DNA from: DATHTK01 sp035463295
GTDB taxonomy: Bacteria; Actinomycetota; Rubrobacteria; Rubrobacterales; Rubrobacteraceae
Assembly: GCA_035463295.1 (NCBI GenBank)
Contig: DATHTK010000034.1
Location: forward strand, 1-52,136
Direction: 5' to 3'
Length of the DNA stretch: 52,136 nt
The notes under the pieces are model-generated. The model did no database searches, was not told where the DNA came from, and worked only from the letters and a program-made list of their open reading frames with translations. A program made the translations under genes and the position numbers. This document shows, piece after piece, positions 24,799-35,682 of this stretch (its first letter is position 1; the number at the start of each line of letters is the position of its first letter).

Positions 24799-25676
24799 CC
24801 CGTGTATCTGCCCTCTTGGAGGAGTGTGATCAGGGCCGAGTGATCCCAGTCTCCCCTTCCCTTCGCCTCGAGCGCAGCGAACATCTGATCCACGAGCGCC
24901 GTCGCGGGGAGCGCCACCCCGTGCTCCCGGGCGGTCGCGAGCGCTATCCCGAGGTCTTTGTGATGGGACTCGACCTTGCCGCCGGGGGAGAACTCGCGGC
25001 TCAGGAACTTCTCCCTCTTGACCTCCATGACCTTGTTGGACGCCAGACCCCCGGAGAGGACGGCCAGAATGTTCTCAGGCTCGACTCCAGCCTCCGAGCC
25101 GAGGACGAGGGCTTCGGAGACCCCTTGTATCACGAGGGCGACCACGATCTGGTTGCACGCTTTGATTATCTGTCCGGCCCCGGCCTCCCCGACCCGCACG
25201 ACGGTCTCTCCCATCGCCTCGAAGAGCGGACGCGCCCTCTCGAAGACCCTTTCGTCTCCTCCGACCATGATCGAGAGCGTCCCCTCTTCGGCCCCCACGT
25301 CTCCTCCACTGACGGGCGCGTCGAGCATCCCCACGCCGCGCCGCCGGGCCTCTCGCTCCAGGTGGCGGGCAAGGATGGGCGAGCTGGTGCTCATGTCCAC
25401 GATCAGAGAGCCCTCGCGCGCCCCCGCGAGCAGCCCGTCCTCTCCCGCCACGACCGCCTCGACCTCGGGCGGGCCAGGGAGCATGGTGATGACGACATCG
25501 CTCTCGCGGGCCAGCTCCGCGGGGCTCGTCGCGATCCCGGCCCCCTCGCTCGCCAGCTCCTCGGCCTTCCCCGGGCTCCGGTTGAAGACCACGAGATCGT
25601 AGCCGGCCCGCAGCAGATTACGGGCCATCGGCTGGCCCATAATGCCCAGACCCGCGAACCCCACCCTCTCGTTCAA
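24795..25676 (-). CDS. Beta-hydroxyacid dehydrogenase (3-hydroxyisobutyrate/tartronate semialdehyde reductase family)
   Basis: This 293-residue NAD(P)-dependent enzyme has an N-terminal Rossmann start VGFAGLGIMGQPMARNLL with GxGxxG, then VVFNRSPGKAEEL. DAPVSGGDVGAEEGTLSIMVGG is the substrate-binding signature, and AGAGQIIKACNQ carries the catalytic Lys (about 170). The C-terminal helical domain ends HSALITLLQEGR. Members oxidise 3-hydroxyisobutyrate or reduce tartronate semialdehyde; these cannot be separated by eye. TTG 25676 is preferred over the longer frame because GAGGGAGG lies five bases upstream and the Rossmann strand follows at once. 3-Hydroxyisobutyrate would fit the branched-chain catabolic genes downstream, but those lie on the other strand. 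Confidence 0.85.
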   Translation of the reverse strand: MNERVGFAGLGIMGQPMARNLLRAGYDLVVFNRSPGKAEELASEGAGIATSPAELARESDVVITMLPGPPEVEAVVAGEDGLLAGAREGSLIVDMSTSSPILARHLEREARRRGVGMLDAPVSGGDVGAEEGTLSIMVGGDERVFERARPLFEAMGETVVRVGEAGAGQIIKACNQIVVALVIQGVSEALVLGSEAGVEPENILAVLSGGLASNKVMEVKREKFLSREFSPGGKVESHHKDLGIALATAREHGVALPATALVDQMFAALEAKGRGDWDHSALITLLQEGRYTG

Positions 25677-25815
25677 GAGCGCCTCCCTCTCGTCTCTCCG
25701 GTGAACATGGTATACGGGATGGGACAAGATAGCGTTCCGGGAGCCGCGCAACCTCCCCGCCGGGCGAGCGTATGTGGGTTCTGGAGCGGCCGGCTAGAGA
25801 GGCAGGTAACGAGAT

Positions 25816-26796
25816 ATGACCAGGAAAGACAAGACGTCCGACGGTTTCGCGGCGCGCCCCGGAGCCGGCCCTCGGCGGGCAGCCCTGATCGTCAACACCC
25901 GCTCCCGCACCGGGGAGCGGACCTTCTTCGAGGCCCTTGACCGGTTGGAGGAGCTCGGTGTCAGCCTGGGCGCCACCTACGCGGTGCGCGACCCGGTTCG
26001 CCTCCCCGAGACGGTCCGCGAGGTCCTGGGCGAGGGATCGGGCTACGACCTGCTCATCCTCGGTGGCGGCGACGGGTCCGTCAGCTCCGTGGTTGACTAC
26101 CTCGCACACCACGACGCCGTCCTGGGTCTCCTGCCTCTGGGCACCGCGAACGACTTCGCGCGGACGCTCGGGATCCCCGCGGACATCGAGGGCGCCTGCC
26201 GGACGATAGCTGATGGGAAGGTAGTGGACGTCGACCTCGGCCTCGTAGGAGACAACTACTACGTAAATGTCGCGTCCGCGGGCCTCGGGGTGACGGCGAC
26301 CAGGACCCTCTCCCCGTGGATAAAGAAGTGGGTCGGGGCGCTGGCGTACCCCGCGGCGACCATCAAGGCCTTCTTTCAGCACGAGCCCTTCTCCGCCCGG
26401 CTTGCTTTCCCGGACGGCGACCACGAGACGGTCGAGCACGACCGCCTCCTGCAGGTCGCCGTCGGCAATGGCCGCTTCTACGGCGGCGGGATGGTCGTGG
26501 CTCCGGGCTCCGGTATCGACGACGGGAGACTCGACATCTACGCCATAGAGCTCGGCCGGCACCGCGACCTCGTCGGCATAGCCCGCTACCTCAAGAGTGG
26601 GGACTTCGTAAGGAGCGAGGGCGTCAGCCACTACCGGACCGAGCGGGTCATGCTCGAGACCACGCCGCCGCTCCCCCTGAATGTAGACGGGGAGCTGGTG
26701 GCGAAGACCCCTCAGCTCTTCTCCGTCGCGCACAACGCCCTCAAGGTGCTCGTCCCGCCACACTCGACGGCCGCCCGCCTCGACCTGGCCGACTAG
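25816..26796 (+). CDS. Diacylglycerol kinase-family lipid kinase (YegS/DagK type)
   Basis: This 326-residue protein has RAALIVNTRSRTGERTF as first strand and nucleotide site. GGGDGS (83-88) is the phosphate-binding signature, and PLGTANDFARTLGIP (about 107-121) is the second conserved motif. The C-terminal beta-sandwich contains VAVGNGRFYGGGMVVAPGSGIDDGRLDIY and PLPLNVDGEL, both family hallmarks. It phosphorylates diacylglycerol or a related lipid at the inner membrane face. The start ATG 25816 has only a weak ribosome site, and a basic 18-residue extension precedes the fold. It lies 74 bases before the acyl-CoA synthetase on the same strand. Confidence 0.88.
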   Translation: MTRKDKTSDGFAARPGAGPRRAALIVNTRSRTGERTFFEALDRLEELGVSLGATYAVRDPVRLPETVREVLGEGSGYDLLILGGGDGSVSSVVDYLAHHDAVLGLLPLGTANDFARTLGIPADIEGACRTIADGKVVDVDLGLVGDNYYVNVASAGLGVTATRTLSPWIKKWVGALAYPAATIKAFFQHEPFSARLAFPDGDHETVEHDRLLQVAVGNGRFYGGGMVVAPGSGIDDGRLDIYAIELGRHRDLVGIARYLKSGDFVRSEGVSHYRTERVMLETTPPLPLNVDGELVAKTPQLFSVAHNALKVLVPPHSTAARLDLAD

Positions 26797-26804
26797 AGGC
26801 GCGC

Positions 26805-26832
26805 TTGCGCGGGTCCGGGCGCCTGCTACACT
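26805..26832 (+). promoter_or_regulatory. Candidate promoter of the acyl-CoA synthetase
   Basis: TTGCGC (26805-26810) and TACACT (26827-26832) are 16 bases apart, starting just after the stop of the lipid kinase gene. The match is moderate, and the gene could equally be read through from upstream. Confidence 0.35.
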
Positions 26833-26870
26833 CGGTGCAATCGGTGGGGACCGGGCACAAGGAGGATCTC

Positions 26871-28547
<1,677 letters not shown>

Positions 28548-28562
28548 CCCCACTACGAAAAG

Positions 28563-28587
28563 AGGGCCGGGAAGAGATCCCGGCCCT
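28563..28587. terminator. Hairpin terminator between convergent genes
   Basis: AGGGCCGGGA (28563-28572) and TCCCGGCCCT (28578-28587) make a perfect 10-bp stem with a five-base loop. On the minus strand it is followed by CTTTTC, so it probably ends the stress-protein gene (28603-28872), and it can also stop the acyl-CoA synthetase transcript. Confidence 0.8.
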
Positions 28588-28602
28588 CGCACGGCGTACG
28601 TG

Positions 28603-28872
28603 TTACCTTCGTGCCGTTCTGCCGCCGATGACGGCCCGGTAGATCGCCAGCAGAATGATCGCGCCGATGGTGGCGATGATGATGGACCAGATCCACCCAC
28701 CGCCGCCGAGGCCGATAAGACCCGCCAGGAAGCCACCCACGAGGGCCCCGGCTATCCCGATCAGGATCGTGACGATGATCCCACCGGGGTCGTCGCCAGG
28801 CATGACCCACTTGGCCAGGGCACCGGCGATGCCGCCGACGATGATCCAGAAGATTATTGCTCCTATACTCAC
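28603..28872 (-). CDS. GlsB/YeaQ/YmgE-family stress-response membrane protein
   Basis: This 89-residue protein has three hydrophobic helices and the family pattern IIFWIIVGGIAGALAKWVMPG (with the conserved GxxAGxLA), GIIVTILIGIAGALVGGFLAG, and WSIIIATIGAIILLAIYR. Members are small inner-membrane proteins induced by general stress; the molecular role is unknown. GTG 28872 has AAGGAGG nine bases upstream. A sigma-B-like promoter lies just upstream, and a hairpin follows the stop. Confidence 0.9.
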   Translation of the reverse strand: MSIGAIIFWIIVGGIAGALAKWVMPGDDPGGIIVTILIGIAGALVGGFLAGLIGLGGGGWIWSIIIATIGAIILLAIYRAVIGGRTARR

Positions 28873-28914
28873 TTTCCTACGCCTCCTTGGTGGTTGGTTT
28901 GGCTGCCTGCCTCT

Positions 28915-28939
28915 ATTCCCTTATACGGATATGGGAAAC
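28915..28939 (-). promoter_or_regulatory. Sigma-B-like promoter of the GlsB-family gene
   Basis: On the minus strand GTTTCC (28939-28934) and GGGAAT (28920-28915) are 13 bases apart, close to the GTTT...GGGWAT pattern of general-stress sigma factors. It points at the stress gene, about 45 bases before its start. A second such promoter precedes the PRC-barrel gene at 47635. Confidence 0.45.
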
Positions 28940-29054
28940 ATTCGTTTCGGAACATCTTGTGCGAAAAACGTAATTGCCCCGGAAACTAGACACGTCGCCG
29001 CCGTAAAACGCCGTACTGGTATCATTCGCGCCATCTGAGGGAGAGGAGAAGAGG

Positions 29055-30242
29055 ATGGACTTCGATCCGACCGCCGAGCAGCGGCGCTGGCACGGTCTGG
29101 CCCGGGATTTCGCGCAGGGCGTGATCCGCCCTCGGGCCGAACGGCTCGACCGCGAAGGGAGGTTCCCCTACGACATAATCGCCGAGATGGCTCGCCTCGG
29201 GCTCATGGGGATGACGTTGCCCGAGGAGTACGGCGGGTCCGGCGGGGACTTCGTAGCCTACAATCTCGCGCTCGAGGAGATCAGCCGCGCCGACACCTCG
29301 GTCGGAATCACGATGGAGGCGCACATCTCTCTCGGGTGCGCCCCCATAGCGGCCTTCGGTACACCGGAACAGAAGGACAGGTTCTTGAGCCGGTGCGCCA
29401 CCGGTGAGCGCCTGTGGACCTTCGGGCTCACGGAGGAGACGGCCGGCACCGACGCCGGAGGCACCCGCACGACGGCCGAGCTCAGGGACGGCGAGTGGGT
29501 CATAAACGGCTCGAAGAAGTGGATTACCAACTCCGGCACCGACATAACCGCCGGCGTCACGGCGATCGCCCGCACGGGCACGAGGGAGGACGGCAGGCCC
29601 GAGCTGACCGCGCTCCTGGTCCCGCAGGAGACCCCCGGCTACACGCGCGGGCCCGGATACGAGAAGCTCGGCTGGCGCGCCTCCGACCAGCGCCAGCTCT
29701 ATTTCGAGGACTGCCGGGTGCCGGAGGCGTACGTGCTCGGCGAGCGCGGCGCAGGCCTGCGGCAGTTCCTCCAGACGCTCGACGGCGGGCGGGTCGCTGT
29801 CGCGGCGCTCTCTGTCGGGCTCGCGCAGTCTTGCTTCGACGAGGCGATAGAGCGCGCCAGAGAGCGCAGGCAGTTCGGTAGATCTATCTCCGAGTTCCAG
29901 GCGATACAGTTCAAGCTGGCGGATATGGCGACGGAGATAGAGCTCGCGCGCAACCTGGTCCTAAAGGCTGCCTGGCTCAAGGACCGGGGGCGCAGCTTCT
30001 CGCGCGAGGCGAGCATGGCCAAGGTCTTCGCGTCGGAGACGGCCAAGCGGGCGGCGGATGAGGCGGTGCAGATCTGGGGCGGCGAGGGCTTCATGGAAGG
30101 CAGCGCCGTCGCGAGGTACTGGCGGCAGGTCAAGATCAATGAGATCGGCGAGGGGACCAGTGAGATCAACCGCCAGATCATCGCCCGCTCCCTTCTCGCC
30201 GAGAGCGCCGAAGAGGCGAAGGAGAGGATGGTGGCCCAGTAA
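29055..30242 (+). CDS. Acyl-CoA dehydrogenase, probably isovaleryl-CoA dehydrogenase
   Basis: This 395-residue flavoenzyme introduces a trans-2 double bond into a short or branched acyl-CoA and passes electrons to ETF. Domain order: N-terminal helices (MGMTLPEEYGGSGGDFVAY), the middle beta domain (WTFGLTEETAGTDAGGTRT, INGSKKWITNSGTD), and the C-terminal helices (RRQFGRSISEFQAIQFKLADM, QIWGGEGFMEG). The end IGEGTSEINRQIIAR contains the Glu at the catalytic position used by short-chain enzymes. The substrate is inferred from the next genes, which encode the following steps of leucine breakdown. GAGGAGAAGAGG precedes ATG 29055. Confidence 0.9.
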   Translation: MDFDPTAEQRRWHGLARDFAQGVIRPRAERLDREGRFPYDIIAEMARLGLMGMTLPEEYGGSGGDFVAYNLALEEISRADTSVGITMEAHISLGCAPIAAFGTPEQKDRFLSRCATGERLWTFGLTEETAGTDAGGTRTTAELRDGEWVINGSKKWITNSGTDITAGVTAIARTGTREDGRPELTALLVPQETPGYTRGPGYEKLGWRASDQRQLYFEDCRVPEAYVLGERGAGLRQFLQTLDGGRVAVAALSVGLAQSCFDEAIERARERRQFGRSISEFQAIQFKLADMATEIELARNLVLKAAWLKDRGRSFSREASMAKVFASETAKRAADEAVQIWGGEGFMEGSAVARYWRQVKINEIGEGTSEINRQIIARSLLAESAEEAKERMVAQ

Positions 30243-30408
30243 CCGCCGGCTAGATCTCATTGATGCCCTCAACTCTTCGATCTCGCGGACAACGACCTGT
30301 ACCTGCGGTACTCGCGCCGTTCTCCCGCTGCCGCCGGTCTCACGAGTAGCGCCAGCCGCGCTCGGTAGCTACCATGCTCTCGCGAAGGCTCGTGTCGAAT
30401 GGGGAAAG

Positions 30409-32016
<1,608 letters not shown>

Positions 32017-32059
32017 AACAGCTTGTCAGCCTTTAGCAAGGGGAAGGGTGAGAATACAG

Positions 32060-32143
32060 ATGCACCTCGCGACCGAACGCAGTCAAGATGCCCGGATCTC
32101 GGTTGTGGACTTCGCGCTGTCAAAGCCGGCTGCTGATGGCTGA
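32060..32143 (+). CDS. 27-residue upstream micro-ORF overlapping the hydratase start
   Basis: An ATG at 32060, with AGGGTGAG seven bases upstream, opens a 27-codon frame that ends in TGA at 32141-32143, eight bases into the hydratase gene. The hydratase ATG at 32136 has no ribosome site of its own, so ribosomes finishing this frame could restart there. The peptide (ending LSKPAADG) has no recognisable function. It may be a coupling leader or chance. Confidence 0.3.
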   Translation: MHLATERSQDARISVVDFALSKPAADG

Positions 32144-32930
32144 GAGCTATCGACACCTTACCCGCACGGACGACGGGTCTGTAGCGACCGTGGCGCTCGC
32201 GCGGCCTGATACGCACAACGCCCTGAACACCGCCCTGATAGAGGAGATCGACCGCTGCTTCGGGGAGCTGGCGGAGGACGCCGGGGCGAGGGTCGTGGTC
32301 CTCACTGGCGAGGGGCGCTCTTTCTGCGCGGGGGCGGACATCGGGTACATGAGGGAGACCGCCGGGTTTTCGTACGAGGAGAACGTGGAGGACGCCCGGC
32401 GGCTGGCGAGGATGTTCCGGTCGGTGGACGAGCTGCCGAAGCCGGTGGTCGCGAAGGTGGGGGGCGCGGCGATCGGGGGCGGCGCCGGGCTCGTGGCGGC
32501 GGCGGACGTTGCGGTGGCCGGGCAGGGGGCGCGCTTCGCCTTCTCGGAGGTGCGGCTCGGGATCGCGCCGGCCACCATCGCCCCGCTCGTGGTGCGCAAG
32601 ATCGGTTACTCGCACGCCCGGAGGCTCTTCCTGACCGGAGAACGCCTTGTCGCCTCACAAGCGCGGGAGATCGGGCTGGTGCACGAGGTCGTTCCGGAGG
32701 AGGAACTCGACCAGACGGTGGACGGCGTGGTCGCCCAGCTCTCGCAGGGAGGGCCGTTCGCTCAGGAGGTGATCAAACAGCTCCTGCGCCAGGTCGAGGC
32801 CACCGAGCCGCTCGAGGCCCTGGGTATTATGATGGAGCTGATCGCCGAGCTCAGGGTCGGCCAGGAGGGCCAGGAGGGCCTCCGTGCCTTTCTGGAGAAG
32901 CGCGACCCCACCTGGAGGGAGCGCTCGTGA
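32136..32930 (+). CDS. Enoyl-CoA hydratase family, probably methylglutaconyl-CoA hydratase
   Basis: This 264-residue crotonase-fold protein hydrates a 2-enoyl-CoA. Visible motifs: RPDTHNALNTALIEEI, VVLTGEGRSFCAGADIGYMRE (oxyanion loop GADI), KPVVAKVGGAAIGGGAGLVAAADVAVA with the second oxyanion glycine, and FSEVRLGIAPATIAPLV with the catalytic Glu. FCAGADIGYMRE and RLGIAPATIAPLVVRKIG are usual in methylglutaconyl-CoA hydratases of leucine pathways. ATG 32136 lacks a ribosome site and may depend on the overlapping micro-ORF. The stop overlaps the start of the biotin carboxylase gene (GTGA). Confidence 0.88.
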   Translation: MAESYRHLTRTDDGSVATVALARPDTHNALNTALIEEIDRCFGELAEDAGARVVVLTGEGRSFCAGADIGYMRETAGFSYEENVEDARRLARMFRSVDELPKPVVAKVGGAAIGGGAGLVAAADVAVAGQGARFAFSEVRLGIAPATIAPLVVRKIGYSHARRLFLTGERLVASQAREIGLVHEVVPEEELDQTVDGVVAQLSQGGPFAQEVIKQLLRQVEATEPLEALGIMMELIAELRVGQEGQEGLRAFLEKRDPTWRERS

Positions 32931-34888
32931 GCTTCGGGAAGCTCCTGATCGCCAACCGCGGCGAGATAGCGGTGCGCGTGATCGGGGCCTGCCGCGAGCT
33001 CGACATAGAGAGCGTCGCGGTCTTCTCGGAGGCCGACGAGGGCGCTTTGCACCGGCGCCTCGCCGACGAGTCGTACCCCCTCGGTCCCGCCCCGGCTACC
33101 GAGAGCTACCTGAACGTCGAGCGTCTCGTCGAGATCGTGGCCGAGTCCGGCGCGGATGCCGTACATCCGGGGTACGGCTTTCTGGCCGAGAGCGCGTCCT
33201 TCGCCCGGGCCGTCGAGGGGGCGGGAGCCGTCTGGGTCGGCCCGCCACCGGAGGCGATGGAGGCGGTGGGCTTGAAGGTCCGTGCCAAGGAGCTCGCGCG
33301 CGCCGCCGGCGTCCCGACGGTCCCGGGCTACGACGGCGGGGACGAGGAACGTCTCGCCGAGGAGGCAGAGCGTATCGGCTACCCGGTGCTCGTCAAGGCG
33401 AGCGCCGGGGGCGGGGGGCGCGGGATGCGCGCCGTGTGGCGGCCCGAGGATTTCGCCGAGGCGGTGCGCGGCGCCCGGCGGGAGGCCGAGGCGGCCTTCG
33501 GGGACGGGTCGGTCTTTCTCGAGAAGCTCCTCGAGAGGCCCCGCCACGTCGAGGTGCAGGTGATCGGGGACTCACGGGGCACCGTCCTCCACCTCTTCGA
33601 GCGGGAGTGCTCGATCCAGCGCCGCCACCAGAAGATCGTCGAGGAGTCCCCCTCGCCGGCCCTGAACCCGGAGCTGCGCGAGGCGATGTGCGCCGCCGCC
33701 GTGCGTCTGGCCCAAGGGGCCGGCTACGAAAACGCCGGCACCGTGGAGTTCCTCCTCGACGGCGAGGAGTTCTACTTCCTCGAGATGAACGCCCGCCTCC
33801 AGGTCGAGCATCCCGTGACCGAACTCGTCACCGGCCTCGACCTCGTCCATCTGCAGCTCGCCATCGCCGCCAGGAAGCCACTACCGCTCTCCCAGGACGA
33901 CATTACCCTGCGCGGCAGCGCCGTGGAGGTTCGCCTCTACGCCGAGGACGAAAACGGACTACCCGCCGGAGGCCGGCTGCTCGCCTTCTCTCCGCCCGAA
34001 GGGGCCGGCATCCGCAACGATGTGGGCTTCGAGACCGGGGATGAGGTCTCGCTCCACTACGACTCGATGATCGCGAAGCTGATCGTCTCCTCTCACGACC
34101 GGCCGTCGGCGGTCCGGCGCCTGCGCCGGGCGCTGCGCGACTACGTGGTTCTCGGCCTCTCCACGAACCTGCCGCTCCTCCGCCGTATCGTCGACACTCC
34201 CGCCTTTGCCACCGGCGAGACGACGATCCGCTTTCTCGACGAGCACCGCCTCACCGAATCCCCGCCCGCGCCCATCCCGCCACCCGAAGCTACCCTCCTC
34301 GCCGCCATATGCGAGCTCTCGCAAGCCCTCCCGACCGCCGACCCGTTCGCCGCCGGACCCTGGCGCTCTCTGGGCGCCGTCCGCCTCCGGTACCGGGCGG
34401 GGGATAGGGAGTTCGCGGTGGAGACGGAGCGCGCGAGCACTCATAGGTTGCTCCTGAGCCTCGACGATAAAGTGACCACGGTCGAAATCCTCTCCGTGGA
34501 GAACGGCCGCCTCAACGCAATCCTCGACGGTGAGCCCTTCACGGTGAGCTTCGCTCTCGAAGGCTCCGACGTCCGGATCTCCTTTGACGGCGAGACCTAC
34601 GAGCTGCAAAGACCACCGCCTCCCGACGTCGATGGCACAGGCCCCGGCGGCGGAGCGCACGCCCCAGGCGCGAGCCTGACGGCCCCGATGCCGGGCACGG
34701 TCGTGCAGGTGATGGTCGGCGAGGGGGACGAGGTCGAAGAGGGGCAACCACTCCTCGTAGTCGAGGCGATGAAGATGGAACAGACCGTCGTGGCCCCCCA
34801 CGCCGGCCGGGTGAGCGCGCTGCCCTACGCACAGGGCTCCCTCGTCCCCGGCGGAGCCGTCCTGGCGGAGGTCGAAGAGCCCGACTGA
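32927..34888 (+). CDS. mccA: Methylcrotonoyl-CoA carboxylase, biotin carboxylase/biotin carrier (alpha) subunit
   Basis: This 653-residue protein carboxylates its own biotin with ATP and bicarbonate. The biotin carboxylase domain (1-445) has KLLIANRGEIAVRVI, VHPGYGFLAES, the ATP lid KASAGGGGRGMR, ERECSIQRRHQKIVEESPSP, and EFYFLEMNARLQVEHPVTE. A linker/BT-like region is followed by the biotinyl domain at the C-terminus, TAPMPGTVVQVMVGEGDEVEEGQPLLVVEAMKMEQTV, with biotin on the Lys of AMKME. GTG 32927 overlaps the hydratase stop. The neighbouring mccB identifies the acyl-CoA substrate; the alpha subunit alone cannot. Confidence 0.93.
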   Translation: MSFGKLLIANRGEIAVRVIGACRELDIESVAVFSEADEGALHRRLADESYPLGPAPATESYLNVERLVEIVAESGADAVHPGYGFLAESASFARAVEGAGAVWVGPPPEAMEAVGLKVRAKELARAAGVPTVPGYDGGDEERLAEEAERIGYPVLVKASAGGGGRGMRAVWRPEDFAEAVRGARREAEAAFGDGSVFLEKLLERPRHVEVQVIGDSRGTVLHLFERECSIQRRHQKIVEESPSPALNPELREAMCAAAVRLAQGAGYENAGTVEFLLDGEEFYFLEMNARLQVEHPVTELVTGLDLVHLQLAIAARKPLPLSQDDITLRGSAVEVRLYAEDENGLPAGGRLLAFSPPEGAGIRNDVGFETGDEVSLHYDSMIAKLIVSSHDRPSAVRRLRRALRDYVVLGLSTNLPLLRRIVDTPAFATGETTIRFLDEHRLTESPPAPIPPPEATLLAAICELSQALPTADPFAAGPWRSLGAVRLRYRAGDREFAVETERASTHRLLLSLDDKVTTVEILSVENGRLNAILDGEPFTVSFALEGSDVRISFDGETYELQRPPPPDVDGTGPGGGAHAPGASLTAPMPGTVVQVMVGEGDEVEEGQPLLVVEAMKMEQTVVAPHAGRVSALPYAQGSLVPGGAVLAEVEEPD

Positions 34889-34918
34889 GTACCCACAAGC
34901 GCACGGCCGTCGTAACGC

Positions 34919-34947
34919 TTGACGCAACACCGGGCCTCCAATAGGAT
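34919..34947 (+). promoter_or_regulatory. Promoter of the GntR-CoA transferase operon
   Basis: TTGACG (34919-34924) and TAGGAT (34942-34947) are 17 bases apart. The predicted start of transcription falls inside the ATTGTATACAAT palindrome, so operator binding would block initiation. Confidence 0.55.
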
Positions 34948-34957
34948 TGTATACAAT
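34946..34957. promoter_or_regulatory. GntR/FCD-type operator
   Basis: ATTGTATACAAT is a perfect 12-bp palindrome that matches the TTGTATACAA type of site bound by FCD-domain GntR regulators. It overlaps the -10 region of the promoter that drives the GntR gene at 34990, so autoregulation is likely. It was not seen upstream of the carboxylase or dehydrogenase genes. Confidence 0.65.
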
Positions 34958-34989
34958 AGAGCTTGCATCCCTGGGGGAAGGGGTCATAT

Positions 34990-35682
34990 TTGGGTGCTGC
35001 GTTGAGGAGGACGGAGGGACGCACGGGGTCGTCCGGGGTCTTCGAGCGGTTGCGGCGTATGATCATCGAGGGCGAGTATGGTCCGGACGAGCGTCTGATC
35101 GAGGAGCAGCTCGCCGAGAGGCTCGGGGTAAGCCGGACCCCGATCCGGCAAGCGCTGACGATGCTGGAGGCGGAGGGGCTCGTGGAGATCGCGCCGCACA
35201 GGGGAGCGATGGTCTGCTCGTTCAGCGTCGAGGACGTCCGGGACATTTACGACCTGAGAGCGGTGCTCGAGGGGTATGCGGCGCGGCGAGCGGCGCGGCG
35301 GATCTCTGGGGAGGAGTTGGGGCGGCTCTCGGAGCTCGCGGAGGAGATGGAGGGTCTGGCCGGTCGCTTCTCCGAGCATGAGGAGGAGATCCGGCGCCTC
35401 GTGGTCCTCAACCAGGAGTTTCACGGGACCATCGTCGTCGCGAGTCGCAACAGGAGGCTGGGGCGGCTCTTGCGGGGCACCGTGCAGATACCGCTCATGT
35501 TCAAGGCGTTCTTCTGGTACGGGCCGCACGAGCGGACCATCTCCAACCACTACCACCGCCAGATCCTGAACGCCCTCGAGGCCGGTGACGCCGACAGGGC
35601 GGAGATCGTCATGCGGGAGCACGTCTACGAGGGGAGGGACTTCGTGATACGGGCCCTTATGGAGGATATATGGAGGACATAG
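34990..35682 (+). CDS. GntR-family transcriptional regulator, FCD (FadR-like) subgroup
   Basis: This 230-residue regulator has an N-terminal winged helix (FERLRRMIIEGEYGPDERLIEEQLAERLGVSRTPIRQALTMLEAEGLV, about 17-64, the classic GntR signature) and a C-terminal all-helical FCD ligand domain. DIYDLRAVLEGYAARRAA, NQEFHGTIVVAS and HYHRQILNALEAGDADRAEIVMREHV provide the Asp/His residues that usually hold a metal and a small carboxylate ligand. TTG 34990 follows AAGGGG at 7 bases; TTG 34963 is an upstream alternative without a good site. It overlaps the CoA-transferase gene by 13 bases and so is co-transcribed with it. Its effector is probably an acid or acyl-CoA of this pathway. Confidence 0.88.
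   Translation: MGAALRRTEGRTGSSGVFERLRRMIIEGEYGPDERLIEEQLAERLGVSRTPIRQALTMLEAEGLVEIAPHRGAMVCSFSVEDVRDIYDLRAVLEGYAARRAARRISGEELGRLSELAEEMEGLAGRFSEHEEEIRRLVVLNQEFHGTIVVASRNRRLGRLLRGTVQIPLMFKAFFWYGPHERTISNHYHRQILNALEAGDADRAEIVMREHVYEGRDFVIRALMEDIWRT

Noticed and set aside
26316..26870. Long upstream extension of the acyl-CoA synthetase frame
   Set aside because: It overlaps the lipid kinase in another frame and is Arg/Pro-rich. ATG 26871 has an ideal ribosome site and the normal family N-terminus.
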